The notes under the pieces were generated by a model. It made no database searches. It was not told the origin of the DNA and saw only the letters and a list, made by a program, of their open reading frames with translations. A program made the translations under genes and the position numbers. Source: a bacterium (GTDB lineage: Bacteria; UBP6; UBA1177). From it: 57,777 bases of DNA. The stretch is taken from assembly GCA_017645765.1 (NCBI GenBank), contig JAGCNV010000058.1, positions 1 through 57,777 of the forward strand, in the 5' to 3' direction. This document shows positions 17,651-25,429 of this stretch, piece after piece (the first letter of the stretch is position 1; each line of letters begins with the position of its first letter).

Positions 17651-17677
17651 TTTATACAATAAAAAGGATTTTGTCAA
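17651..17677 (-). promoter_or_regulatory. Promoter of the HEAT-repeat gene
   Basis: On the minus strand consensus TTGACA (17672-17677) is followed after 15 nt by TATAAA (17651-17656). Confidence 0.5.
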
Positions 17678-17694
17678 CAAAAAGAAAACAGAGA

Positions 17695-18825
17695 CTATAT
17701 GGTATAAGTGTATTTGAAATCGATCTGTCCGTCGTAGAACTGCGGGAAAGGACGAGACTTTATCGCATCAAGGATGCAGTCTCCGAAAAGCGACGACTGG
17801 TATTTTTCGGTAGTAAAGTATGCGTCAAGAACAACTCCGCTGCCGGCAACGCGGACCATAAGTTCCATTGTTCCCATCATGTTGCGGTCGCCCTGCTCGT
17901 ATCTGCTCTGGTAGCACTGCGTGATGTCGGGAAGGAACTTGTTCATGTGAGAAGTTACGTGTTTTGCCTCAAGTGTCGCAGGGAGATAATCTTCTCTTCC
18001 TGCCCACGCTTTCTGAAGCGTTTCGAGATCCGGAGGAGTCGTTACGAACTGCGTGTCAGCCGGTTTCGCCGGTCTTTTGATGAGGTCACCTTCGACCTTT
18101 GCCTGACGTGCGATAAGTTCGACGATGCTCTTGAATTTGCGTTCTTCCGCATAACCGCGGGCCGTTTTACTGGTTTTGAAGTGGATTTTGTTGATATCTG
18201 CTCTGAACTCAAGGAGCGTTTTTACGACCTTTTCGTGACCGTTCATGCTTGCAAACATCAGCGCGCTGATTCCATCGACCGTGACATCGTTGATCTTCGC
18301 ATTGTTGTAAAGCAGGAATCTGACCATTTCGTCATGGCCGTAACGCGCTGCATCCATGAGCGGAGTCTCTTTGTATCTGTCGGAATTGTTGACCGCAGCA
18401 CCTTTTTCAACGAGGAATTTAACGACTTCGAGGTTACCTTTTTTGGCAGCCCATGAAAGCGGAGTTTCATCGCGGTAGCCGTCCATAACGTCAACGTAAG
18501 CCTGCTTTTCAACGAGCTTTTTAACAAGTTCGAGATTTCCGTGCCATGCAGCCCAGTGAAGCGGATAAACGCCGCTTTTGTTTTTAGAATTGACATCGGC
18601 TCCCGCAGCAAGAAATTTGTCGACAAGTGTCGCATCATTCAGCCTTGCAGCCTCGACGAAAGCATCAGGATCGTTGGAAACTTTGATGTTTTTCGATGAT
18701 GTTGCCTTCTTTTCAGTCTGTGCCGGAGCACTTTTCTGCGGCTCGCCGTCCGATTTGGTTTCGGAAGTTCCGCACGAAACAAAAATAACGAAAACAAGCA
18801 AGAAAAGTAAACGAATGATTTTCAT
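17695..18825 (-). CDS. Lipoprotein with ankyrin repeats and AgmX/PglI-type C-terminal domain
   Basis: A 376-residue predicted lipoprotein (VIFVSC lipobox) with a short Lys/Ala/Thr linker. Five to six ankyrin repeats span about residues 50-240, with consensus turns such as GVYPLHWAAWHGNLELVKKL, ETPLSWAAKKGNLEVV and ISALMFASMNGHEKVV. The last about 90 residues (ITQCYQSRYEQGDRN, GTMELMVRVAGSGVVLDAYF, FGDCILDAIKSRPFPQF) match the AgmX/PglI domain pattern, a TonB-C-like fold named from Myxococcus motility genes, including its pair of Cys. Ankyrin repeats bind proteins; the AgmX part is thought to be periplasmic. The ATG at 18825 follows GGGAGGAGTC. It is probably co-transcribed with the two genes upstream. 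Confidence 0.82.
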   Translation of the reverse strand: MKIIRLLFLLVFVIFVSCGTSETKSDGEPQKSAPAQTEKKATSSKNIKVSNDPDAFVEAARLNDATLVDKFLAAGADVNSKNKSGVYPLHWAAWHGNLELVKKLVEKQAYVDVMDGYRDETPLSWAAKKGNLEVVKFLVEKGAAVNNSDRYKETPLMDAARYGHDEMVRFLLYNNAKINDVTVDGISALMFASMNGHEKVVKTLLEFRADINKIHFKTSKTARGYAEERKFKSIVELIARQAKVEGDLIKRPAKPADTQFVTTPPDLETLQKAWAGREDYLPATLEAKHVTSHMNKFLPDITQCYQSRYEQGDRNMMGTMELMVRVAGSGVVLDAYFTTEKYQSSLFGDCILDAIKSRPFPQFYDGQIDFKYTYTI

Positions 18826-18851
18826 GACTCCTCCCATTTATTTACAAGTCA

Positions 18852-19508
18852 CTATTCAGAAACAACGAGTTCCATCCTCTTTTTTACGAGTTCCGCGTTC
18901 TGTCTGTCGCTATGTTTTTCAAAGTATGAAAGCTGAAGCGCGAGATATTTAAGAACCGCCTTTTTCCACCCCTCTTCGGAAGCCGCCTTAATAGCAGTTC
19001 CAGCAGTTTCGGCATCGTAACAGTTGTTTTTCACAAGAAACGAAGCCTTTATCAAAAGAGTCGTCGGATCTTTTTCCGAAGAAAGCTCTGAATTTGCCTT
19101 TTCAGTATTGCAGTTCTGTGAAACCTCAAAAATATCGCGGTATTTCTTCGGGAAATCTTCTGATTTCCGCGCCTTTCCGGAAACAAAATTATAGTAAGCA
19201 ATATTCTCTTCGTTTTTAAGAAGCGGAAGCATATCAGCCGCTTCACGGCACTCTGAATATTCAAGAAGCGCGAACTCTGTAATACATTTTGTCAAATAGG
19301 CTTTTACAACCTCGTCAGGATCGACCGTCATTCTGAAATCTTCAAGCATTTTGTCGAAATATTTCGAGGCATAAAGCTCATTACCGATGAAACTGCTTTC
19401 GATGAAATTCGCGGTATCGGCCGCAGCATTCTGCTTCCAGAACGGAATATGCCCTGCACCGCATGAAATCAGGAAGAAAAGCGATAAAACAAAGAGAAAA
19501 ACTTTCAT
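18852..19508 (-). CDS. Lipoprotein of unknown function next to MlaD
   Basis: A 218-residue predicted lipoprotein with lipobox FFLISC and Gly at +2. The mature part is helical, with segments such as VVKAYLTKCITEFALLEYSECREAA that look like tetratricopeptide-style pairs, and ends KKRMELVVSE. I recognise no named family. Its ATG overlaps the TAA of the mlaD-like gene by one base (TAATG), so the two proteins are translationally coupled. In other bacteria MlaD systems include a lipoprotein or ABC-transport auxiliary partner (PqiC/DUF330-like); this protein does not obviously belong to that family, but position suggests a comparable partner role. Confidence 0.7.
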   Translation of the reverse strand: MKVFLFVLSLFFLISCGAGHIPFWKQNAAADTANFIESSFIGNELYASKYFDKMLEDFRMTVDPDEVVKAYLTKCITEFALLEYSECREAADMLPLLKNEENIAYYNFVSGKARKSEDFPKKYRDIFEVSQNCNTEKANSELSSEKDPTTLLIKASFLVKNNCYDAETAGTAIKAASEEGWKKAVLKYLALQLSYFEKHSDRQNAELVKKRMELVVSE

Positions 19509-20449
19509 TACGGCAGCTCCAGTTCCTTGCTTTGAGTCGTCGGCAAAACTCTGCGGACATCTTTGACCATAGAATTTACTGAGTTGATTATCGAGTCAAG
19601 ATCCTTTCTCAGAACATCCATATCCTTCGTTCCTTCCTGAAGATTTTCGCCCGATTTTATGAGGGAGGCAATCAGAATGTCAAGATCGGCCATTTTTTTA
19701 TTCACATCTTCGACTATCGCATTGACTTTTGAAATCGTTCCGTCGTCACCCAGAACCTGGTCATCGGCCTTGACAAGCGTTTTATTGGCGTTGCCGATCA
19801 GAGTTTCGATCTCGCCCAGAGAGTTGTTGAGGTGAGCCACACCTTCGCGGAACTGCGCAGCGGCAGCCTTGTCGCCCGCCATCATTTCGATTATACCGCG
19901 TTTCTGTGCCAGATCTCCGGCGATTTTTTCAACATGGACAAGCGTTTTGTTAAGATGACTTTTTTCATCGGTCAAAGTTTTGAGATTATTAGCAATATCA
20001 TCGATTTTTTCTACCATCGGCTGAAGTTTTTTGATGACTTCGTTGATGTCGTCGACCATCTGGGTTTCAAAAACATAGCTGCTGTCTGCAAAAGTCTCCG
20101 TGATATTAGGGGTTGTCACGATGAACCTTGAAGAGCCGATGAGCGGCCTTTCAAGGGTAAAAACAGAGCTTTTGTTGATGCGGTGCGCATGTTCTTCCGG
20201 CACTTTGACCAGAACAAGAACCGTTCCTTTGTTGTCAAGTTCGAATTTTTCGACTTTTCCGATTTCAAAACCCGAAAAAAGAAGCGGCATTCCCTCGGTG
20301 ATACCCTCACCGGTAGACGATGAAAGGGTGAAATAAAGATGATTGGTGAAAACATTCTTTTTGACGAGGATAAAAGCAATAAAACTCGCAATCATCAACA
20401 GCGACAAAAGCAGAAACAAGCCGACTCTGAAATTAGCGGAACTCTTCAA
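19508..20449 (-). CDS. MCE/MlaD-family lipid-transport protein
   Basis: A protein of about 313 residues with one N-terminal transmembrane helix (GLFLLLSLLMIASFIAFILV) followed by an MCE/MlaD domain at about 35-115 (YFTLSSSTGEGITEGMPLLF, SGFEIGKVEKFEL). The remaining about 190 residues are a coiled coil rich in heptads (HLNKTLVHVEKIAGDLA, VNAIVEDVNKKMADLD). MCE proteins bind lipids between the two membranes, normally with a MlaE permease and MlaF ATPase; neither is in the window. The start is taken as TTG at 20449, which has AGG 8 nt upstream; a further TTG at 20473 in the same frame has no ribosome site. A lipoprotein gene overlaps its stop codon. Confidence 0.82.
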   Translation of the reverse strand: MKSSANFRVGLFLLLSLLMIASFIAFILVKKNVFTNHLYFTLSSSTGEGITEGMPLLFSGFEIGKVEKFELDNKGTVLVLVKVPEEHAHRINKSSVFTLERPLIGSSRFIVTTPNITETFADSSYVFETQMVDDINEVIKKLQPMVEKIDDIANNLKTLTDEKSHLNKTLVHVEKIAGDLAQKRGIIEMMAGDKAAAAQFREGVAHLNNSLGEIETLIGNANKTLVKADDQVLGDDGTISKVNAIVEDVNKKMADLDILIASLIKSGENLQEGTKDMDVLRKDLDSIINSVNSMVKDVRRVLPTTQSKELELP

Positions 20450-20490
20450 AACACACCTGAAAAACAAAATCAAAACAAAAAAACCGAAAT

Positions 20491-20518
20491 ATTATAAGGA
20501 TAAAGGAAATTAAGTAAA
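20491..20518 (-). promoter_or_regulatory. Promoter of the mlaD-like operon
   Basis: On the minus strand TTTACT (20513-20518) is followed after 16 nt by TATAAT (20491-20496), just downstream of hisC. Confidence 0.55.
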
Positions 20519-20543
20519 ATTTTAAGGGATTTTTTTCGCAAAA

Positions 20544-21665
20544 TCAGCGGATCGTCTTAAGAAACTCCTCAAAATACTTTATGAAAGTCTCGTTCTGATC
20601 TTTGAGACCGATCGAAAGTCTGAGCCAGTTCGGGAAACCGTAATTTGCAACCGGACGGACGATTACGCCTTTGTGAAGCAGGTAGTCGTAGCAGTCGCGA
20701 CCCAGATTTGCCGCTTCGCCGATTTTGAAAAGCATGAAGTTGCCCTGCGTCGGAAGATATTCGATGCCGAGTCTCGTAAATTCCTTGTAGAGATACTCCT
20801 TCCCTTCCTTGTTGACTTTGATCGCGTTTTTCAGGTAATCGGTATCCTTGAAAGCGGCGATTCCCGCTACCTGAGCGAGAAGGTTCGTATTGAAAGGCTC
20901 TCTGACGCGGTTCATATAGTCAACGATCTCGGCAGTCGAAATCGCATAACCCAGCCTGATTCCGCTGAGTCCGAAAGCTTTTGAAAGCGTTCTGCAGATG
21001 ATCATGTTCGGGTGCATGTTCCTGTAGTCGAAACCGTTCGGATAGTCGGGAGCATCGGCGAAATCGAAGTAAGCCTCGTCAACTACGAGAACGACTTCCT
21101 GAGGAACCGTTTTAAGAAGTTTTTCGAACTTCTCTTTCGTGTAGTATGTTCCTGTCGGGTTGTTCGGGTTGATGAGGCATATCATCTTTGTTTTCGGCGT
21201 TACGGCCGCGATAATTCCGTCGATATCGACAACGTGGTCTTTGGTCTGCGGAACGAGTTTCATTTTGATGTCAGCAGCCTTGAGAATGAGTTCGTAAGCG
21301 ACAAATCCCTGTTCCGAAAGAACGACTTCCTCGTCGCCTTTGATGAGGGTCCTGATCGCGATGTCAATGACTTCGTTCGAGCCGTTTCCGACAAAAACTT
21401 CTTCGAATTTTATCTCTTCGCCTTTGGTTTTATGATAGTCGACGATCGCGTTTTTGAGGTAGTATGCGTTGCCGTCCGGGTAGTAGTTAAGTTCCGAAAC
21501 AGCGTTGATGAGAGCCTCGCGCACTTTCGGGCTGATGCCTGTCGGGTTTTCGTTGCTCGCAAGTTTGATGGCGGAAGTAAGACCGAGCTCCCTTTCGACT
21601 TCCGAAATAGGTTTACCGGGTTTGTAAGGGGAAATAGCTTTGATGTTGTCACCGACTTTTACCAT
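20544..21665 (-). CDS. hisC: Histidinol-phosphate aminotransferase HisC
   Basis: PLP-dependent class I/II aminotransferase that converts imidazole-acetol phosphate and glutamate to histidinol phosphate. The 373 residues show the family pattern: LASNENPTGISP at the start, VFVGNGSNEVID, CLINPNNPTGTYY, VVVDEAYFDFAD, the PLP lysine in RTLSKAFGLSGIRLGY (about residue 231) and the carboxylate-binding Arg in NWLRLSIGLKDQNE. The ATG at 21665 follows AGGAGAATGAC. It is isolated from other histidine genes here. HisC-type enzymes can also serve in aromatic amino-acid synthesis, so the substrate range is not certain. Confidence 0.9.
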   Translation of the reverse strand: MVKVGDNIKAISPYKPGKPISEVERELGLTSAIKLASNENPTGISPKVREALINAVSELNYYPDGNAYYLKNAIVDYHKTKGEEIKFEEVFVGNGSNEVIDIAIRTLIKGDEEVVLSEQGFVAYELILKAADIKMKLVPQTKDHVVDIDGIIAAVTPKTKMICLINPNNPTGTYYTKEKFEKLLKTVPQEVVLVVDEAYFDFADAPDYPNGFDYRNMHPNMIICRTLSKAFGLSGIRLGYAISTAEIVDYMNRVREPFNTNLLAQVAGIAAFKDTDYLKNAIKVNKEGKEYLYKEFTRLGIEYLPTQGNFMLFKIGEAANLGRDCYDYLLHKGVIVRPVANYGFPNWLRLSIGLKDQNETFIKYFEEFLKTIR

Positions 21666-21740
21666 GTCATTCTCCTATATGAAATTGTTAAAACAGCCAA
21701 ACTGCCTGAATAAATCGCACAAAATCGAGCATAAAACAAG

Positions 21741-22331
21741 TTATTTTCCGCTGTTTACGATTTTTTCGAACTCTTCGTAGGTGTGTTTGCCCGAAATCGT
21801 CTCGATAACCTTCCCGTTTTCGTCCGCAAGGACCATGTAAGGCATGATAACGCCCGATTCCGCGAGCGATTCCGGTGCCTGAAGGACGTCGAACTGCGCA
21901 TTTTTGTCGGCGATGATCTTTTTGATCTTTCCGGGCATCGGGTCAACGCTTACCGAAAGGATCTTCAGCGTCTGTTTTCCGTCTTCATACTCCGCTTTGA
22001 GCTTGTTGAGCTCGGGAAACATAGCGATGCAGGGCTCGCACCAGCTTGCCCAGAAGTCGACGAGGATCCTCTTTCCTTTAAAATCGCCGAATTTCACCTT
22101 TTCGCCGCTTTTAATCGAAGTCATTTCGAACGCGTGGATGTTTTTTCCTTTTTCGAAATCTTCACCGATAATCTCGTTTTCAAGCCCTTTGACTTCGATC
22201 TCATCCTCTGTTTTCGCCGTTTCCGCAGGTTTCACCGGTTCAGCTTTTTCAGCGGCAGGAGCCTCTTTTTTCGCCTCGTTACAGGCAATAAAAAACATAA
22301 AAACAAGAGTTAAAAAGATAATTTTTTTCAT
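21741..22331 (-). CDS. TlpA/ResA-like thioredoxin lipoprotein
   Basis: A 196-residue membrane-anchored thioredoxin-fold protein. The start is hydrophobic with lipobox MFFIAC, followed by a Lys/Ala/Glu/Pro linker of about 40 residues. The thioredoxin domain begins near 60 and contains GKRILVDFWASWCEPC with the redox pair WCEPC (about residue 95), and the cis-Pro motif VIMPYMVLADENGKV. Members reduce or exchange disulfides in the periplasm, for example during cytochrome maturation or repair of Cys-rich proteins. Since neighbouring genes encode very Cys-rich exported proteins, a role in their folding is plausible but not shown. The ATG at 22331 follows GGAGGAATCT. Confidence 0.88.
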   Translation of the reverse strand: MKKIIFLTLVFMFFIACNEAKKEAPAAEKAEPVKPAETAKTEDEIEVKGLENEIIGEDFEKGKNIHAFEMTSIKSGEKVKFGDFKGKRILVDFWASWCEPCIAMFPELNKLKAEYEDGKQTLKILSVSVDPMPGKIKKIIADKNAQFDVLQAPESLAESGVIMPYMVLADENGKVIETISGKHTYEEFEKIVNSGK

Positions 22332-22451
22332 AGATTCCTCCAAGAATCAAAAAACTGCGGAATTATAATGATATTTTTTGAAAATGCGAGTGGAAAGTTA
22401 CCTTATACAGCGGAGTCGTGCACTATCTGAATTAGTTGACAGAATATGACT

Positions 22452-25415
22452 TCATTCAGACTGAGGGACACAGGAGGAGGAACCGTCCCATTCATAGTTG
22501 TCGTCGCACTTGAAACGGCAGCTTGTCTCACTCGGCTCAATGTCGTATGAGACGCCGCTCTCCCCTGGAGACCACGCGGTACCTGTCCAGTACTGATTGT
22601 AAGACGAAACAGTGTTCCAGCTTGAATTTTCAGGTTTTCCGCTGCATGTGAATGTTTTTATGTTATAGGTACATTTGTTGTTTTCCCAATGGTAGTCATC
22701 AGCACATTTGTATACACATGTTCCGGGTGTAGTTTCGTCGTAAGTTGAGGCATATTCAGTCGGTTTCCATCCCTCGCCGTCCCAGAACTGCATGAATTTG
22801 CCGTTGTTGCCGTAATCGTTCCAGACGGTGTTGGAGAGTTTCGGAGAACAGTCAACCCACCGCTTGTCAGGATTACATTCAGATGTTGACGAATTCCATG
22901 TGTAATTGGTTCCACATATCGGTTTTACACAACGGAAATTATGACTACCGGTTTTGCTGCTGGCATCGACTTCAGCTCCGTTGAAGCCGACTCCCCAAGC
23001 CTTGCTGTCATCTCCGCCTGTGACAGATGAAGATGACCAGAACCAAGTGTTGTCTCCGAACTTGCTGTGTTCGCCATCACTGCATGAATAGCAGTTTTCT
23101 TCCCAGCAATCATCCGATTCTGTGAGGCAGACGACGCTGTCGTCACGGACCTTGCAGTCTCCGTCACTCTCGGTATCTGTGCAGTTTTTGATGAGAGTCC
23201 TGAGTTCACTGATTGTCGGCAGACGCCATCCTGCGCCGAAACCGCCGTAATTTGCGGTGTTGTAATCGTTTTCACAGGTATATTTCGCGCTTGCCCAATT
23301 CATTTTGTCTGACGCCTTTTGAGCCCAGATAAGCCCGTTTTCTGTATCTTTGCACGGGAAAGTATTTGCTTCGCTGCATTCCGGAAGCGAGTTTGCTATC
23401 AGGACGCATGCGCTGCCGTTCCATGTGTATTCGCTCTTGCAGCCGCATTCGTAAGCTGTGAAATTGGATATCGGAGTGCAGATTCCGCTTGTATTTGCAA
23501 GACTTGTACAGGGATTTAGCGGATAGAGGCACGGATCCAAAACACATTCTGAACCGTTCCAGCCGTACCAGTGCGTATCGCAGACGAAGCGGCAGTCTCC
23601 GAAATCTTCGCTGTAGACTGATTCATTGTACTGCGGCAGCCAATCTTCTGCCTCTTCGTTCCAGGTCTGCGTATATGTTCCCAGCTGACCGTTGTCGTTC
23701 CATACCGAATTCGGCAGACTCTCAGGACAGTCAACCTCCCGTGTCGCAGGGTTGCATACATAGCTGGAATCATCCCACTCGTAACCTTCCCAGTTGTAGT
23801 TTTCCCTGCACTGGAAATAGCAGTGATCACCGCTCGAAGTTGCATTGTAACTTCCTTGGGATGAAGGCGACCATTCAGTTCCAGTCCACGTCTGAGTAAT
23901 CTCCGAAACAGTGTTCCACTCCGCATTTTCAGGAAGTCCTTCGCACGCAGTCTGTCTTGTGTCGGCAACACAGATTGAAGTACTTTCATTCCATGTGTAG
24001 TTCTCCTTACACTTGAAACGGCATTCCGTTGTGCTGGCTTCTTCGTTGTAAGTTCCCTTGAGCGGCGGCTGCCACTTTTCACCGTCGTATTCCTGCATGA
24101 TAGCGGAAGCAGTGTTCCACTCAGCATCTTCAGGAAGACCTTCGCAGTTTCTCTTTCTTTTGTCTCCGGCAATAGGATCGGGTTCTTCCGGGTCATAGCA
24201 CTGCCCTATTGCTTTATTTCCAGCCGAACTTGGAAATTCAATGTAATTTCTATAAGTTGTCGGATCCCAAACCGGGATAAGAACCGCATCGGATGGATCG
24301 AAAACACATACCGGGTGGCGGACCGGATCCGTTATTATACCGTAATCATACATCGCCACATCGGTGACAATTGCGTTACCGCTATATTCAGGCTTCAGCT
24401 CAGACCCTGCCAGAGAACCGTCCCATTTTATAAGTGCGACAACTTTCCACTCATTGAGTTTGATTTTGAAATCCTTCGTTGTTGTGTAGTAGTGATCAGC
24501 CGGGCGGTCGCTTCCTGCCTGTCTGGGAACTTCCTCGCCGTCAACAAAAATCGAAACCCTCGCATCGACTTCATAGACACTGCCATCACTCCCGTAAGTT
24601 TTATCGCAGCGGTTTTTACCGTCACTGTAATTCGATTCGCAGCTGCCGTAAGTTACGACTATCAGATACTGGTCATCCATAATCTCTTTATCGGGGAATC
24701 CGTCGCCGTCTTCGTCTGCGACCGGTCCCATGACTATTGTTTCCGGATTTTCGTAGTTTCCGCCGCCGCCCCAGTAATTGTCAAAAATGAACTTGGCATT
24801 CCACTGGATCGTTCTGCCGTCTGCTACACCCTCCAATCCCTTATCATTGAAAGCACAGTCGTCGTGCCGCCAGTATTTCTCGCACTCCGTCAGTTCCAGT
24901 GGACAGTCGCTGTCCATATATTCCGGACGATAACTTGTTCCCAGAAGGCCGGCCTTGCGCTGAAAGCTGTATTGCGCAGCCTCAAGGCTTGTCATTTTGA
25001 CCAGATGGAGATCAAGATCCACGTTGGCACCATCTTTTACTGAAGACTCGCCTTTTTTAGCGAATCCCTGCTTCCAGGCGAGCTGAACTGACACTCGGTG
25101 GCTTTCAGTGTAAGCCGAGGTGTCCGGTATGCTGTCGGAACCATTGTCGAAATCACTGTCATTATTTTCAGCTTCGCACTTTCCGGTTTCCTCGTTGCAG
25201 TTCTCGCTGCACTCCTCGTATTTTTCCCATTTTCCCTTTTTGCAGACAAGAGAAGTGTAATCCCCGTCTTTACCGTAACATTTGTACGAACCTTCTTCGC
25301 ATTTTCCGTAAATATTGGCATTCGGATCGTTGGGATTGTTCCACTTCATGCTGTCACCGCAGGAAATTATGACCAGCGAAAAAAACGCCGATAAAATTAA
25401 AAATCTAATTTTCAT
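22452..25415 (-). CDS. Very large Cys/Trp-rich lipoprotein with five repeats and a DUF1566 domain
   Basis: A 987-residue predicted lipoprotein (LVIISC lipobox). Near the N-terminus is a Cys-rich part (CEEGSYKCYGKDGDYTSLVC), then a domain with DGANVDLDLHLVK and ADEDGDGFPDKE at about 105-300 that resembles DUF2135/YfaP-like beta domains and calcium loops. From about 405 on, five copies of a roughly 65-residue module recur, with the pattern C-x-GLPENAxWN, a Trp-rich middle and CxFKCxxNYxW. An EGF-like segment and one DUF1566 domain (NGLIWAQKASD, GWRLPTISELRTL, FRCVKP) are inserted before copy 4. The start is the second ATG (25415) of the ATGATG pair after GGAGG. It is 12 nt downstream of the gene ending at 25430 and co-transcribed. 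Function unknown; an adhesin or surface binding protein is likely. Confidence 0.8.
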   Translation of the reverse strand: MKIRFLILSAFFSLVIISCGDSMKWNNPNDPNANIYGKCEEGSYKCYGKDGDYTSLVCKKGKWEKYEECSENCNEETGKCEAENNDSDFDNGSDSIPDTSAYTESHRVSVQLAWKQGFAKKGESSVKDGANVDLDLHLVKMTSLEAAQYSFQRKAGLLGTSYRPEYMDSDCPLELTECEKYWRHDDCAFNDKGLEGVADGRTIQWNAKFIFDNYWGGGGNYENPETIVMGPVADEDGDGFPDKEIMDDQYLIVVTYGSCESNYSDGKNRCDKTYGSDGSVYEVDARVSIFVDGEEVPRQAGSDRPADHYYTTTKDFKIKLNEWKVVALIKWDGSLAGSELKPEYSGNAIVTDVAMYDYGIITDPVRHPVCVFDPSDAVLIPVWDPTTYRNYIEFPSSAGNKAIGQCYDPEEPDPIAGDKRKRNCEGLPEDAEWNTASAIMQEYDGEKWQPPLKGTYNEEASTTECRFKCKENYTWNESTSICVADTRQTACEGLPENAEWNTVSEITQTWTGTEWSPSSQGSYNATSSGDHCYFQCRENYNWEGYEWDDSSYVCNPATREVDCPESLPNSVWNDNGQLGTYTQTWNEEAEDWLPQYNESVYSEDFGDCRFVCDTHWYGWNGSECVLDPCLYPLNPCTSLANTSGICTPISNFTAYECGCKSEYTWNGSACVLIANSLPECSEANTFPCKDTENGLIWAQKASDKMNWASAKYTCENDYNTANYGGFGAGWRLPTISELRTLIKNCTDTESDGDCKVRDDSVVCLTESDDCWEENCYSCSDGEHSKFGDNTWFWSSSSVTGGDDSKAWGVGFNGAEVDASSKTGSHNFRCVKPICGTNYTWNSSTSECNPDKRWVDCSPKLSNTVWNDYGNNGKFMQFWDGEGWKPTEYASTYDETTPGTCVYKCADDYHWENNKCTYNIKTFTCSGKPENSSWNTVSSYNQYWTGTAWSPGESGVSYDIEPSETSCRFKCDDNYEWDGSSSCVPQSE

Positions 25416-25429
25416 CATGGACCTCCGAT

